NCBI GenBank assembly: GCA_913056155.1
Contig: CAJXMT010000002.1
Span: 1-54,427, forward strand
Length of the DNA stretch: 54,427 nucleotides
DNA from: an uncultured Cryomorphaceae bacterium
Lineage (GTDB): Bacteria; Bacteroidota; Bacteroidia; Flavobacteriales_G; Salibacteraceae
Direction of reading: 5' to 3'
Below the pieces are notes generated by a model. The model searched no databases. It saw nothing but the letters and a program-made list of their open reading frames with translations, and had not been told where the DNA came from. Position 1 is the first letter of the stretch; the number at the start of each line of letters is the position of its first letter. Below are positions 17,250 through 26,463 of this stretch, piece after piece. The position numbers and the translations under genes are program-made.

Positions 17250-20200
17250 CTAAAGGTTACTTAAAAATAATTTTCGGGTTGACAGAGTTCCGTCTCCGGT
17301 GGTTGAGCGAACAATATATATACCGGCGGGCCAACCGTTTGCAGGAACTCTTGCTTTTTCCTGACCGTTGTTGGGTTCTGACCAAACTATTTTACCTGAT
17401 GCATTTGCTATGGTAATGGATGTGATGGGGTTGCCGGGAGACTCAAGAATAATTTTATTTTGTGCCGCGTAAATTTTTATGCCCGTGTTTTGTTGAACGG
17501 TATGAACACTCGTTCCGGTATCCTGCAGCGATTCCTTTATAAAAAAGAGCAGTTCAAAACGGCTTGTGTCTTTTCCCGCAGCATCTAATGTAGTGCTGTA
17601 GTTTTCTTGTAAAATGGATGTGGTGTCATTATGCAGCCGGTCAATCAGTGCGAGATTCAATTGATCGTTATACAGTTCATTTTGCGGAATACTGAATGAG
17701 ATTTCTCCCGGGGTATTACTTTGTACGGTAAGCGGAATAGTAAACGGCATTTCAAAAAGCGGTTCGGGAATGCCCATAATCATCATTTCTTCGCCGGCGG
17801 GCAGTTGTGCAGCGAGGTTGAGGTTTTGTTGTGCATAGCGCTTGGGAGCGTCGTATTTTTTGTCAAAGTGGAGTGTTGCATCGTTAATTACGCCGAAAAG
17901 CATATTGCTTGTTGCGCTGTCATGAGAAAGTTGAAGCCAAAAACGCGCGGGTTTTTCGTCATCGGATCGGAATTGGGTATTGTTCCCTTTTTCGCGCATG
18001 GCATTCGTAAAATTGAGTGTTTGTGCGCCGTTGGTTTGCACAAAAAAGCCTTGGCACGAGGCTAAATAATCGGTAATGCTATTATTACTGCCGCCGGTTG
18101 AACCTGTTGACCCAATAGCGTTTACGGCGATATAATCAGTGCTTGCACCCGGGGTACCGCTTTGGTCATCATCCCATACATAAATACTGTTGTTGGCGAG
18201 TGCTGCAGCGTTTGCAGAAATAAAACTACTGATATTTAAGGAACTCGGGTAGGGGTTTCCGATGAGGTTCCAGTCATCACCCGTCCAGTTTGAGCTCGAT
18301 GATCCTGTGCCGCTTTGTGCAGATACACTGATGTTTCCGTTGTGAATATTTTGTCCGGTAAATGATCGGGTTGCCGGTCCGCCGCCGGGCACGAAGTATC
18401 CGCGTCCCGTGTTGGCTCTGCCGTTGGCGCCGGAGATTACTACGTTTGATGTAAAGTTAACGGGTCCGGAACCGCAATCCGGACTGTAAGAGGTCGGGAA
18501 ATCGTATTTCCACGTTTGTGAACCGGCGTCAAACGCAAATAAATCGCAGGCGTTGGCATCGCTGAAAACGCCGCTGTTGTCGTGAAGCCAAACATTTTCA
18601 ACCGGACTGCTCCAGCCGTTATATGCCATGGTGTTTGTAGTGCCTTCGCGTTCAATGATGTAATTTCCGTTATTTTGGTTTTGGTCAGAACCCCCTTCCT
18701 GAGAGAGTGAACCGTTATTTTTAACGGTGATGGTGCCGTTATTTTCAATAGCGCCGGTAATGTGCAGGTAATTGCCTGAGGGAACTTCCAAGTTTGTACC
18801 GGAGGCAGTACGTAAATACCTTGTGAGATCTAAATTCCCGGTAAGGGTTTGTGATTTACTCACAACGGCAGATTCATATTCATTTGCCGTAAGCCCGCTA
18901 ATGTTAGTGTTAGAAGGCGCGGCAACTAACTCAATATCGTCTAAGGCAAAAGCGTCTCTGCCTCCCAAACCGGCAACGTCGCTGCCCGTCCAGCGAAGGT
19001 AGAGCGGTTCATCCTCTTGCCAATTGAGTCCTGATAAAATAATTTGTCTTTTGTTTTTTCGCCATTGCGGTGATGATGCTTGTGCTTCAACTGAGGTGAA
19101 AGCTTGTAAACTTATGGCGGTATAGTTGTTTCCGTCTGTAGAATATTGAAAATCAAAGGAGCTTGATCGGTTCTCATTATTGAAAATATACAACAGGTAA
19201 CTTAACTCAACATTATTGACGGTTTGTCCGGTTTGGTTGATGGCTTTAAGTGTCAATGTTCCCGAGTTCCAATCTGAAGCGCTGGGTTTTATTCCGAGGG
19301 CGCGATTACCGGGAGAAACGGTAAAAGCCCAGTTCCCTCCTGTACCCGTGGTGCCGTTATCTATTCCTCTTGAAAAGTCTCCGCCGCTTTTTGAACTGTT
19401 AAAAGCAATGTCTCCGTCACTCATTCCTGTTTGGGACCAAGCGCCGCTGTTTAATTCACCGGAAATAGGTGTGGCCGAAAATCCCGAAGCGGCGTATGTG
19501 CTGTTGTTTACTCCCGGTACCGTTTGGTCAAAGTCGATTGAAAAAAGTTGATCAATGCCACTAATTCTCCATCCTTTTATGGCGGGTTTAAAAGTGTATT
19601 GAAAATCATCAATCATAATCCGTTCTCCGGTGGAATTGGCCTCTATTTTGACTATAAAGTCCCCGGCATCCACATCTTCGGGAGTAGGCAAAGTATAAGA
19701 AAAGCTGTTCCAATCACTCGAATTATTTAAAAAAGCGTTGTTTATTGTGCCTACTGAAGTGTAACTGTTGCCACCGTCTGTGGTGTAAGATACATCATAG
19801 TCGGGTGAGGGAGAGGCATCCCAACGTCTCACGTTAAAACCAAAACTTAAAACGGTACCTTCAAGGTTGAGGGTTGCTGTCCAATTTACGTTTGATGCGT
19901 CTTGAAGCCTCCACGCATAAGCACTGTTATTAAACGTAGCGTCAAAGCCGTCTTGGTTTGTAGGGCCTTGCCTGAGTGCCGGACCGCCGGTAAAAAGCAC
20001 CCCCGACTCATTGTATTCGTGGTTACTTGAATAGCCTGCACCATCTAAGTTCCATAAGTTGACATCGTCAAAATGGATAACTTGCGGTTTTTCGGTGATG
20101 CTTCCCGTAAGTTCAATATCATCAATGCGCAAATCGCCTCCACCGCTGCCGGTATCTCCCCATCCTAATATTTTCACTTCAACGGTTTCTTGATTAGTAA

Positions 20201-20648
20201 GCGTTACAGGTTCTGAAAAAGGGATGGTCGTATTCGCTGAAAATGCATCGTACAATAAGGTGTCTGAATTGACAATAACGGAAATGGAATCGGGCCCTAC
20301 TCCGGTAGCTCTGTATAAAAAGCTCAGGTTGTTGGTGTTGATTAGTGAAAATGGGTCAGCGGTCACGGTAAAACTCAAAATTTTGGCAGTACTTGAAGCC
20401 GCTTCATTCCAGCCTGAAGCTGCCTGTGCATAAGGGACGCCGCTGCCGCTCCAACCTCCGGTTGTTGTTCCGAATGTGATGTTTCCCGAGCTTGCGGTTA
20501 AATCTGATGCCGTAACATTGGGCTGAACGGTTGCGGCTGAGGAAACTTCTCCCGTAAAGGTATATTCAACTAAGGTGACTTGTGAAAAACCGCAAAATGA
20601 AAAGGTCAGCAAAAGGGTTGGCAGTAAGGCGAGGCGAAAAGTTTTCAT
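17250..20648 (-). CDS. Large T9SS-secreted surface protein with repeated beta-sandwich domains
   Basis: A 1132-residue exported protein. Its start at 20648 gives the signal peptide MKTFRLALLPTLLLTFSFCGFSQ; the ORF track start 24 codons upstream has no signal character. The body is a series of Ser/Thr/Asn/Gly-rich beta-sandwich segments of the carbohydrate-binding or lamin-tail type, each with a variant of LRIDDIELTG (also MIDDFQYTF, ALDDIELVA), so three similar modules are visible. The C-terminal 75 residues are a type A T9SS sorting domain with the final GIYIVRST and STRKLFLSNL strands. The function is likely adhesion or surface binding; no catalytic motif was seen. Two exact copies of the dispersed 10-mer lie in this gene, read as W-S-E-P and G-S-D-Q. 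Confidence 0.85.
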   Translation of the reverse strand: MKTFRLALLPTLLLTFSFCGFSQVTLVEYTFTGEVSSAATVQPNVTASDLTASSGNITFGTTTGGWSGSGVPYAQAASGWNEAASSTAKILSFTVTADPFSLINTNNLSFLYRATGVGPDSISVIVNSDTLLYDAFSANTTIPFSEPVTLTNQETVEVKILGWGDTGSGGGDLRIDDIELTGSITEKPQVIHFDDVNLWNLDGAGYSSNHEYNESGVLFTGGPALRQGPTNQDGFDATFNNSAYAWRLQDASNVNWTATLNLEGTVLSFGFNVRRWDASPSPDYDVSYTTDGGNSYTSVGTINNAFLNNSSDWNSFSYTLPTPEDVDAGDFIVKIEANSTGERIMIDDFQYTFKPAIKGWRISGIDQLFSIDFDQTVPGVNNSTYAASGFSATPISGELNSGAWSQTGMSDGDIAFNSSKSGGDFSRGIDNGTTGTGGNWAFTVSPGNRALGIKPSASDWNSGTLTLKAINQTGQTVNNVELSYLLYIFNNENRSSSFDFQYSTDGNNYTAISLQAFTSVEAQASSPQWRKNKRQIILSGLNWQEDEPLYLRWTGSDVAGLGGRDAFALDDIELVAAPSNTNISGLTANEYESAVVSKSQTLTGNLDLTRYLRTASGTNLEVPSGNYLHITGAIENNGTITVKNNGSLSQEGGSDQNQNNGNYIIEREGTTNTMAYNGWSSPVENVWLHDNSGVFSDANACDLFAFDAGSQTWKYDFPTSYSPDCGSGPVNFTSNVVISGANGRANTGRGYFVPGGGPATRSFTGQNIHNGNISVSAQSGTGSSSSNWTGDDWNLIGNPYPSSLNISSFISANAAALANNSIYVWDDDQSGTPGASTDYIAVNAIGSTGSTGGSNNSITDYLASCQGFFVQTNGAQTLNFTNAMREKGNNTQFRSDDEKPARFWLQLSHDSATSNMLFGVINDATLHFDKKYDAPKRYAQQNLNLAAQLPAGEEMMIMGIPEPLFEMPFTIPLTVQSNTPGEISFSIPQNELYNDQLNLALIDRLHNDTTSILQENYSTTLDAAGKDTSRFELLFFIKESLQDTGTSVHTVQQNTGIKIYAAQNKIILESPGNPITSITIANASGKIVWSEPNNGQEKARVPANGWPAGIYIVRSTTGDGTLSTRKLFLSNL
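17374..17383 (-). repeat. Dispersed motif copy 5
   Basis: Exact core in the large T9SS cargo gene, read W-S-E-P. Confidence 0.9.
18683..18692 (+). repeat. Dispersed motif copy 6
   Basis: TTTTGGTCAGAACC in the same T9SS cargo gene, read G-S-D-Q. Confidence 0.9.
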
Positions 20649-20830
20649 ATGTATCCATTGTTTAAATGAGTTAAGCACAGACCTATTCAATAATTTATCG
20701 AGGTTATAAGAAATGTACAACGCGAATATAGTTAAAAATCACAATTTTCGTGCTTAACTTCATGTTAGTTTTGTGTTGTGCTTTTCTTAAGGGTTATGAA
20801 TATGTTGTGTGCCGTTTCCGTTTTTCGCGT

Positions 20831-20838
20831 TACATTTG
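20831..20838 (+). promoter_or_regulatory. -7 promoter element (TACATTTG) of the decayed gene at 20875
   Basis: Exact TAnnTTTG 36 bases before the ATG of the pseudogene, with a TTG 23 bases upstream as a possible -33 element. The promoter appears intact although the gene is not. Confidence 0.45.
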
Positions 20839-20874
20839 TGTTTCAAAAAGTTTGACTTTTAGTTGGTTGTCATT

Positions 20875-21145
20875 ATGAGAAACAAAGTGCTGGTGATTTT
20901 TTTTGCGGGTATTTTCAGTATGGTTTTACTAAAAGCCGCGTACGGGTAAAATAGTACGAACGACACTTGGCTTTAAAGGCTTGAGGCAATTGAAGAGCGA
21001 TTGCATGAGGAAAAGCGGGAAAGGGAAAAAATTAAAGCATGGGGATCGAAATCAAAAAGATGCTGCCGAAAAGGAGCGCAATGGTATGAGGTGAGCTTGG
21101 TGTTTTTTCGTAATAACCGAAAAAGTTGAAGTACAGGTAGAGTGA
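20875..21145 (+). pseudogene. Decayed gene for a small secreted coiled-coil protein
   Basis: From ATG 20875 the frame reads a good signal peptide (VLVIFFAGIFSMVLLKAAYG), then TAA where a Q is expected after the cleavage site (CAA to TAA), then NSTNDTWL, a second TAA, and then a helix-like RLEAIEERLHEEKREREKIK in the same frame. A shifted frame continues as GDRNQKDAAEKERN, and another as FVITEKVEVQVE before a stop. Signal peptide, charged helix and promoter all line up, so this is read as a gene broken by two nonsense changes and at least one frameshift. Family not recognised. The rest of the 20649-21220 gap holds only promoter-like sequence. Confidence 0.6.
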
Positions 21146-21220
21146 AAAAGATGGAGAAGACGCTGTTGAGCGGTTACAGTATGGTTATAATAAAATCGAA
21201 TGATGAGCAACGATAGTCTA

Positions 21221-21532
21221 TTAGGATGTGATTGGGCCTCTCCAAGACATAATGCCGCCTTGCATATTGATGACTTTAGAGAAACCGGATTGACTCATAA
21301 TCGTGCATGCATTAAAACTGCGCGCACCGCTTCTGCAATAAATTAAGTGTTTTTGGGTTGCATCTAACGTCTTTAACCGGGTTTCAAAATCAGGTGCGGT
21401 AACATCTACGTTCAATGCATTTTTAAGATGGCCGGTATGGAACTCTTCAGCAGTGCGAACGTCTAAAACAACCGCATCAGGGTTGTTATGCAGTTCTTTT
21501 TCAAAAGCTTCGGGATCTAGATTTTCAAACAT
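21221..21532 (-). CDS. Single-domain rhodanese-like sulfurtransferase
   Basis: A 103-residue protein that is one complete rhodanese domain: VVLDVRTAEEFHTGHLKNALN near the start and the active-site loop IYCRSGARS with the catalytic cysteine, ending in VINMQGGIMSW. Rhodaneses carry persulfide sulfur on that cysteine. There is no signal peptide, so cytoplasmic. The neighbouring upstream gene on the same strand encodes a persulfide-dioxygenase-like protein with two further rhodanese domains, suggesting shared sulfide or persulfide handling. A terminator made from the dispersed motif lies between them, so this gene probably has its own promoter. It is expressed away from the pseudogene. Confidence 0.9.
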   Translation of the reverse strand: MFENLDPEAFEKELHNNPDAVVLDVRTAEEFHTGHLKNALNVDVTAPDFETRLKTLDATQKHLIYCRSGARSFNACTIMSQSGFSKVINMQGGIMSWRGPITS

Positions 21533-21588
21533 GGGTGTTGCGTAAAGTGAATTTTAAATATTGGGTTTTGTGAGAGGCTTTGGAAAAA

Positions 21589-21598
21589 GGTTCTGACC
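21589..21598 (-). repeat. Dispersed motif copy 7
   Basis: Exact core, one arm of the hairpin terminator between the two rhodanese genes. Confidence 0.9.
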
Positions 21599-21612
21599 AA
21601 AATTATTTTAAT

Positions 21613-21622
21613 GGTCAGAACC
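21613..21622 (+). repeat. Dispersed motif copy 8
   Basis: Exact core, the other arm of the same hairpin. Confidence 0.9.
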
Positions 21623-21637
21623 GTATTTCGCGTTTGT

Positions 21638-23056
21638 TTACAGCATAGTGGACGGACATACGTAATCTGTTGTTTTTACGTCATCGCGTTCTTTGATTGC
21701 ATCAAAGCCGCCTTCAATATTTACCACGTTATGAATGCCGCGTGATTTTAAGATTGAAGCTGTAATGACAGAACGATAACCGCCCGCACAGTGTAAATAG
21801 GTTTCTTTATCGGGGTTATAATCTTTCATGTTGTCATTGATAAAGTCCAAGGGTATATTTTTCACTTTATCGTGATCTATACGCTGTGAGTAAAACTCCG
21901 ATTCTTTTCGCACATCAACAACTTCCTCCAATTTGTTTTCGGCAAATAAGGAGGCAAATTCATCAGCATTTACAGATTTTATGGAGTCAACTTCTTTACC
22001 GGCTTTTTTCCAAGCTTCAATTCCACCTTCCAAATAGCCTAATGTATTGTCGTAACCCACACGAGATAGTCTGGTAACGGCCTCTTCCTCTTTACCTTCG
22101 TCGGTAATTAAAACAACGGGCTGTTTGAGGTCAGGAATTAAAGTGCCAACCCAAACGGCAAAGCTGCCTTCTAATCCAACAGAAATAGAGTTGGGTACAT
22201 GACCTTGAACAAATGCCTCGGGATTTCTCACGTCAAGCATCAATGCGCCTTCATTGTTTACTATGGCTTCAAACTTATCGGGGTTGAGTGCCACGTTGCC
22301 CTTTTCAAGAACTTCATCAAAACTGCCGTAACCTTTTTTGTTCATTACGGCATTTTTGGGGAAATACTGTGGCGGTGCCACTAAGCCGTCTGTCACTTGC
22401 TTTACAAATTCTTCTTTGCTCATTTCTTGCAAGGCGTAATTATTCTTTTTTTGGTTGCCCAGCGTATCTGTTGTTTCTGAGCTCATGTTTTTACCGCATG
22501 CCGAGCCGGCTCCGTGACCGGGATAAACAACAATGTCATCAGATAACGGCATAATTTTATTGTGCAGTGACTCGTACAAGTGACCGGCGAGATCTTCGCG
22601 CGATAAGTCTGTTTTAACAGCCAAATCAGGTCTTCCTACATCGCCAATAAAAAGGGTATCGCCTGAGAAAATAGCCGTTTCTTTTCCTTCTTCATCAATC
22701 AAAAGAAATGTTGATGATTCCATAGTGTGCCCCGGCGTGTGAAGTACTTTGATTTTTACGTCACCCAATTCGAGAATTTCATCATCTTTAGCTACGTGTG
22801 CTTTGTATTCAGGCGTTGCATTGGGGCCAAATACAATTTTTGCTCCTGTTTTTTCAGCTAAGTCGAGGTGTCCTGAAACAAAATCGGCGTGGAAGTGTGT
22901 CTCTAAAACGTATTTGATTTTCGCACCGTCTTCTTTTGCCTTTTTTATGTAAGGTTCAGTTTCACGAAGCGGATCTACTATAGCGACCTCGCCTTTTGAT
23001 TCAATGTAATAAGCACCTTGTGCTAAACAACCTGTATATATCTGCTCTACTTTCAT
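21638..23056 (-). CDS. ETHE1-like metallo-beta-lactamase protein with two C-terminal rhodanese domains
   Basis: A 472-residue protein. The N-terminal MBL-fold domain has the metal motif THFHADFVSGH, HTPGHT and FSGDTLFIGDVGRPD, characteristic of ETHE1-type persulfide dioxygenases, which oxidise glutathione persulfide to sulfite. Two rhodanese domains follow. The first (MLDVRNPEAFVQGH) has lost the cysteine (LITDEG). The second (VVDVRKESEFYSQR) keeps it in LHCAGGYRS. Such fusions couple persulfide oxidation to sulfur transfer. MKVEQIY at 23056 is chosen over the ORF-track start because the upstream 19 codons overlap the promoter. Cytoplasmic, iron-dependent by family. Confidence 0.9.
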   Translation of the reverse strand: MKVEQIYTGCLAQGAYYIESKGEVAIVDPLRETEPYIKKAKEDGAKIKYVLETHFHADFVSGHLDLAEKTGAKIVFGPNATPEYKAHVAKDDEILELGDVKIKVLHTPGHTMESSTFLLIDEEGKETAIFSGDTLFIGDVGRPDLAVKTDLSREDLAGHLYESLHNKIMPLSDDIVVYPGHGAGSACGKNMSSETTDTLGNQKKNNYALQEMSKEEFVKQVTDGLVAPPQYFPKNAVMNKKGYGSFDEVLEKGNVALNPDKFEAIVNNEGALMLDVRNPEAFVQGHVPNSISVGLEGSFAVWVGTLIPDLKQPVVLITDEGKEEEAVTRLSRVGYDNTLGYLEGGIEAWKKAGKEVDSIKSVNADEFASLFAENKLEEVVDVRKESEFYSQRIDHDKVKNIPLDFINDNMKDYNPDKETYLHCAGGYRSVITASILKSRGIHNVVNIEGGFDAIKERDDVKTTDYVCPSTML

Positions 23057-23098
23057 GATACTATAATTTTTAATGGTATTATTTTTATTTTGACAAGG

Positions 23099-23106
23099 CA
23101 AAAGTA
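23099..23106 (-). promoter_or_regulatory. -7 promoter element (TACTTTTG, reverse strand) for the persulfide-dioxygenase-like gene
   Basis: Exact TAnnTTTG on the minus strand, leaving a leader of about 38 bases to ATG 23056. Confidence 0.6.
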
Positions 23107-23169
23107 CAAGCACATCTCAAAATATACAGTGATGGTTGTCACACCGGCTTGCAGCACTGCCTGTAACAG

Positions 23170-24771
23170 CTATTGAGAGGTGATTTTACTGTGCGTTTGA
23201 GGTGTTGATTGCAAGTTATTGAGGAATACAAAAAAGAATAATGCAAAAAAGGTAACGCCAATTTGTGTTTCAAGCGTATCCTCACTCAACATAGATACCG
23301 CTGCAAGAGCAGCAAAGAGCACAAAAAACCTGTTTTGTCTCTGTAAAGCACGTTTTACGGGCACTACAAAACACAATAGGAAAAGCAAAAGCCCGGGAAG
23401 GCCGAAAGTAACGGCCGCAGTTAAAAATTGATTGTGCGCGCGATACCGGTATTGAGCCGGTAGCGGGTTTTGAGTTTCGATGTATGCCTGCTCAAAGGCA
23501 TGTTTGATATCCCCGGTTCCCGTGCCGGCATAAGGGTGTTTTTTAAATATGTAAAAGCCTGTTTTTAAAAACTCAAACCGCATGGCGACAGAGTGCCCGC
23601 GCGGATCGGCTCCCGATTTGTAATTGTTGAGTTCAAACAACACTTTTAGCATTCTGAGCTCCAGTCCTTTAGCGTTTAAATAAGCCTTGCTGGCAATTCC
23701 GTTTTCGATGGCTTGTACTTCCTCAACGCTCAAATTCTCAACTGCGGCGGCATCTTTTTTTTCTCCTTTTGAGGTGATAAACCGTATCAATGTGGAGTGC
23801 AGCGGCTGCCCGCGTTTATCTAAATTGTGATAATCAATATTGCTGCGTTCATTCCAAGCATTTTCCAACTCATTGTGCGCAATAAAATGATTGATAAAAT
23901 AGCCGTTTTCTCGTTCTTTGTTCTCTAAATTGTGTGTGTAGGCCTCGCCGCGTGCGGTATGTGTAATGTCGTAATTAAAATCTTGTTTGGGTTTCACATA
24001 TTGGTAACCCTTTATCGTGAGGTAGCCTGTAATTCCTACAATGCTAATAATCAGAACCGAGTAAATAACAGTGCGGTATTTTAGGGAAACATCTCCCGCA
24101 AATAAAAAAACAGCCGATGCTACAACCGCTAACAACCCCAGTGCTCCGCTAATAACGTGCAGTAAACCAATGAAATAGGTAAACCAAAGCATAATGAATA
24201 CGGCAAAATAAACGGCTTTTCCCTTGATTTTTTGCGTATATATGCCGTAAAACAGCAGAATATTCCCCGTTACAAGTAATAAACTAAACCTGATGTGTGA
24301 GTTAAAGGTGGAAATATTTCGAATATCCGTAATTTCATGCGGATAATACACGTTGTATAAGTAATAACTGTATAAAGTGGCGCAAATGCCGGAGAGTATA
24401 AAAACCGATCCTAACAATTTTTCTTCCCGCTTTGTGAAAGCCTCAACGCTGCCCAATACAATGGGAAAAAGCAACAAGGGTAGTTTGATGCGAATGTCTT
24501 TAAGGCCGTAATTGATGTCATGATGCGTCCACAATAACCCGATAACGTGCAGTAAAAAAAATCCCAAGACGAGTAGGGCGGGTTTGTTGTGAAGTAAACG
24601 GGTGATTTTATTTTTGTAATGACCTTCCCAAAGCCAATTTGCCGCTAAGGCAATTCCCGCAACACTTACCAGAAATACGGAAAAATAGAGTCCCACGCTC
24701 AGCACGGCTAAAAAAAACAGGGAAATATACCTGTGAAGCTGTGGAGTAAGTCTGAGTTTTTCCGCGTTCAA
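23170..24771 (-). CDS. O-antigen ligase / polymerase family membrane protein (Wzy_C)
   Basis: A 533-residue polytopic protein with about ten hydrophobic helices and one large periplasmic loop (about 265-390). After the loop, KHPYAGTGTGDIKHAF and YRAHNQFLTAAVTFGL match the Wzy_C (O-antigen ligase) signature, in which the arginine and histidine take part in glycan transfer from undecaprenyl diphosphate. It ends with three more helices. WaaL ligase and Wzy polymerase cannot be told apart from sequence alone. There are no glycosyltransferase genes nearby; it sits three bases after the S41 protease gene and shares its operon with rnpA. The loop contains a charged segment typical of Bacteroidota members. 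Confidence 0.82.
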   Translation of the reverse strand: MNAEKLRLTPQLHRYISLFFLAVLSVGLYFSVFLVSVAGIALAANWLWEGHYKNKITRLLHNKPALLVLGFFLLHVIGLLWTHHDINYGLKDIRIKLPLLLFPIVLGSVEAFTKREEKLLGSVFILSGICATLYSYYLYNVYYPHEITDIRNISTFNSHIRFSLLLVTGNILLFYGIYTQKIKGKAVYFAVFIMLWFTYFIGLLHVISGALGLLAVVASAVFLFAGDVSLKYRTVIYSVLIISIVGITGYLTIKGYQYVKPKQDFNYDITHTARGEAYTHNLENKERENGYFINHFIAHNELENAWNERSNIDYHNLDKRGQPLHSTLIRFITSKGEKKDAAAVENLSVEEVQAIENGIASKAYLNAKGLELRMLKVLFELNNYKSGADPRGHSVAMRFEFLKTGFYIFKKHPYAGTGTGDIKHAFEQAYIETQNPLPAQYRYRAHNQFLTAAVTFGLPGLLLFLLCFVVPVKRALQRQNRFFVLFAALAAVSMLSEDTLETQIGVTFFALFFFVFLNNLQSTPQTHSKITSQ

Positions 24772-24774
24772 ATC

Positions 24775-26463
24775 TTAATCAACTTGGGTTAATATTTCAT
24801 TGTACAACTCATTTTGGGTGAATACCTCAACAGCTTTATCAATGTTTTGGTCTCCGTTCATTGAGGTTAAAATGCGCCCTTTTTGGTAGTAGTATCTGGC
24901 GGCAATTTCATTTTCCAAAACCGGAATAATTTGCTCTTTAAACGTTTCCAAGTCTTGCTCTTTATTGTGTTTAATTTCACTTTTCAACGCAGCATATGCC
25001 TTTTCAAGCTTTTCGTAATATTGCTCTTTTTTGGTTGCTTTTTCCAGTTTTTCGAGCATTTCTTCGGTTTTGGTTGTGTAGTCGTAATCCTTATCACTCA
25101 AAAAAGCTTTAAAGCTTTGGTAATCGGCATTACTCAATTTAAAACTTTCAGGGGGAGCAATACTTTCGTTCTTTAGTCTGTAAATTGTAGCGTAGTCAAA
25201 AATGAAGTTTTTACGAACTAGAGCAGCTAAAATAGGAGGTGTTTTTTGCTCTTCAATATAAATGTCGGGTTCAATGCCGTCACCATCAAAAACTTTGCGC
25301 CCGTTTTTTGTGGTGAACTCGCCTTTTAAAGAGTCGGGCATCGGTTTGGCACGACCAAACTCGTCTTTTTCAGAGTAATCGAGTTTTTGAATACACCGGC
25401 CGCTGGGGATGTAATATTTGGCTACCGTAATTTTCATTTTTGAGTTGTATGACAGGTCTTTGGTTTGTTGTACCAAGCCTTTACCAAATGAGGTTTGCCC
25501 AATTACCACCCCGCGGTCTAAATCTTGTATTGTACCGGCAACAATTTCGGAAGCTGAGGCTGAAGAGCCATCTATCAATACAATAAGCGGGATATCTAAA
25601 TCAACCGGCTTGTTCAATGTTTGATGGCTGCGGTTCCACTCCTCGTTTTGGCCGCGCGTACTCACAACCTCAACTCCTTTAGGAACGAATAAATTCACAA
25701 TATTCACCGCTTCACGTAAAAGTCCACCGCCGTTTCCTCGTAAATCCAACACGACAGATTCAATGTTTTTTTCCTCTTTTAATTCAACAAGGGCATCCTT
25801 AACATCTTTCCCCGCATTTTGGGTAAACCCGCGCAAGTGAATATAGCCAACTTTGGGTGCTATTTCACCATAATGCGGTACATTGTCAATCTTCACCTCT
25901 TCGCGGGTAACAGTAAATGAAATTAAATCTTCGGTCCCCGGACGTTTGACAACCAGTTCCACATTGGTTCCCGGTTGGCCTTTGAGGATTTTACTCATTT
26001 CAGATGAGTTTTTACCTATAGCGGTATCGCCGTCAGCAGTAATGATTTTATCACCCGCTCTCAAACCCGCTTTATGGGCCGGGAATCCTTCATACGGTTC
26101 TGAAACGACAACGTGTTTATCAATGGTTCTGATTACAGCACCAATACCGCCGTATTGCCCCGTAGTCATAAACTTAAAATCTTCAATATCACTTTCCGGG
26201 TAGTAAACTGTGTAGGGGTCCAGTGATTTTAACATGGCGTCGATAGCAGATTTCATGAGCGAGCCCGGTGTGGTTTCATCTACATAATACATGTTTACCT
26301 GCTTGTACAGGTTGGTAAATATGTCAATGTTTTTGGCTATTTGAAAATAGGGATCTTTAGATTTTACGGCGGCGGTAAACAGTACCGTTGAGCCGGTAAG
26401 AGCTAATAATGTTGATACTAAGAGTAACTTGCTCTTAAATTTAGTTTTTATTTTTTTCATCAT
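24775..26463 (-). CDS. S41 family C-terminal processing peptidase
   Basis: A 562-residue exported serine protease. An N-terminal signal anchor (KLLLVSTLLALTGSTVLFTAA) is followed by a helical segment and a PDZ domain (about 90-170, GLRAGDKIITADGD). The S41 catalytic domain carries the nucleophile in LIDGSSASASEIVAG and the lysine in QTSFGKGLVQQ, a Ser-Lys dyad. A helical C-terminal extension (about 420-562) is typical of Bacteroidota CTPs. It cleaves substrates from their C-terminus in the periplasm. It overlaps the end of rnpA by 23 bases and is followed three bases later by the ligase gene. A second Met one codon in is an alternative start. Confidence 0.93.
   Translation of the reverse strand: MMKKIKTKFKSKLLLVSTLLALTGSTVLFTAAVKSKDPYFQIAKNIDIFTNLYKQVNMYYVDETTPGSLMKSAIDAMLKSLDPYTVYYPESDIEDFKFMTTGQYGGIGAVIRTIDKHVVVSEPYEGFPAHKAGLRAGDKIITADGDTAIGKNSSEMSKILKGQPGTNVELVVKRPGTEDLISFTVTREEVKIDNVPHYGEIAPKVGYIHLRGFTQNAGKDVKDALVELKEEKNIESVVLDLRGNGGGLLREAVNIVNLFVPKGVEVVSTRGQNEEWNRSHQTLNKPVDLDIPLIVLIDGSSASASEIVAGTIQDLDRGVVIGQTSFGKGLVQQTKDLSYNSKMKITVAKYYIPSGRCIQKLDYSEKDEFGRAKPMPDSLKGEFTTKNGRKVFDGDGIEPDIYIEEQKTPPILAALVRKNFIFDYATIYRLKNESIAPPESFKLSNADYQSFKAFLSDKDYDYTTKTEEMLEKLEKATKKEQYYEKLEKAYAALKSEIKHNKEQDLETFKEQIIPVLENEIAARYYYQKGRILTSMNGDQNIDKAVEVFTQNELYNEILTQVD

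Larger units (their letters stand above)
21584..21622 (-). terminator. Terminator built from two facing copies of the dispersed motif
   Basis: GGTTCTGACCA and TGGTCAGAACC form a perfect 11-bp stem with a 12-base loop. On the minus strand five T follow. It begins 16 bases after the stop of the persulfide-dioxygenase-like gene (21638). Confidence 0.8.

Noticed and set aside
18440-20433. Several ORFs opposite or out of frame within the T9SS cargo gene
   Set aside because: Shadows; the cargo gene is continuous with signal peptide and sorting domain.
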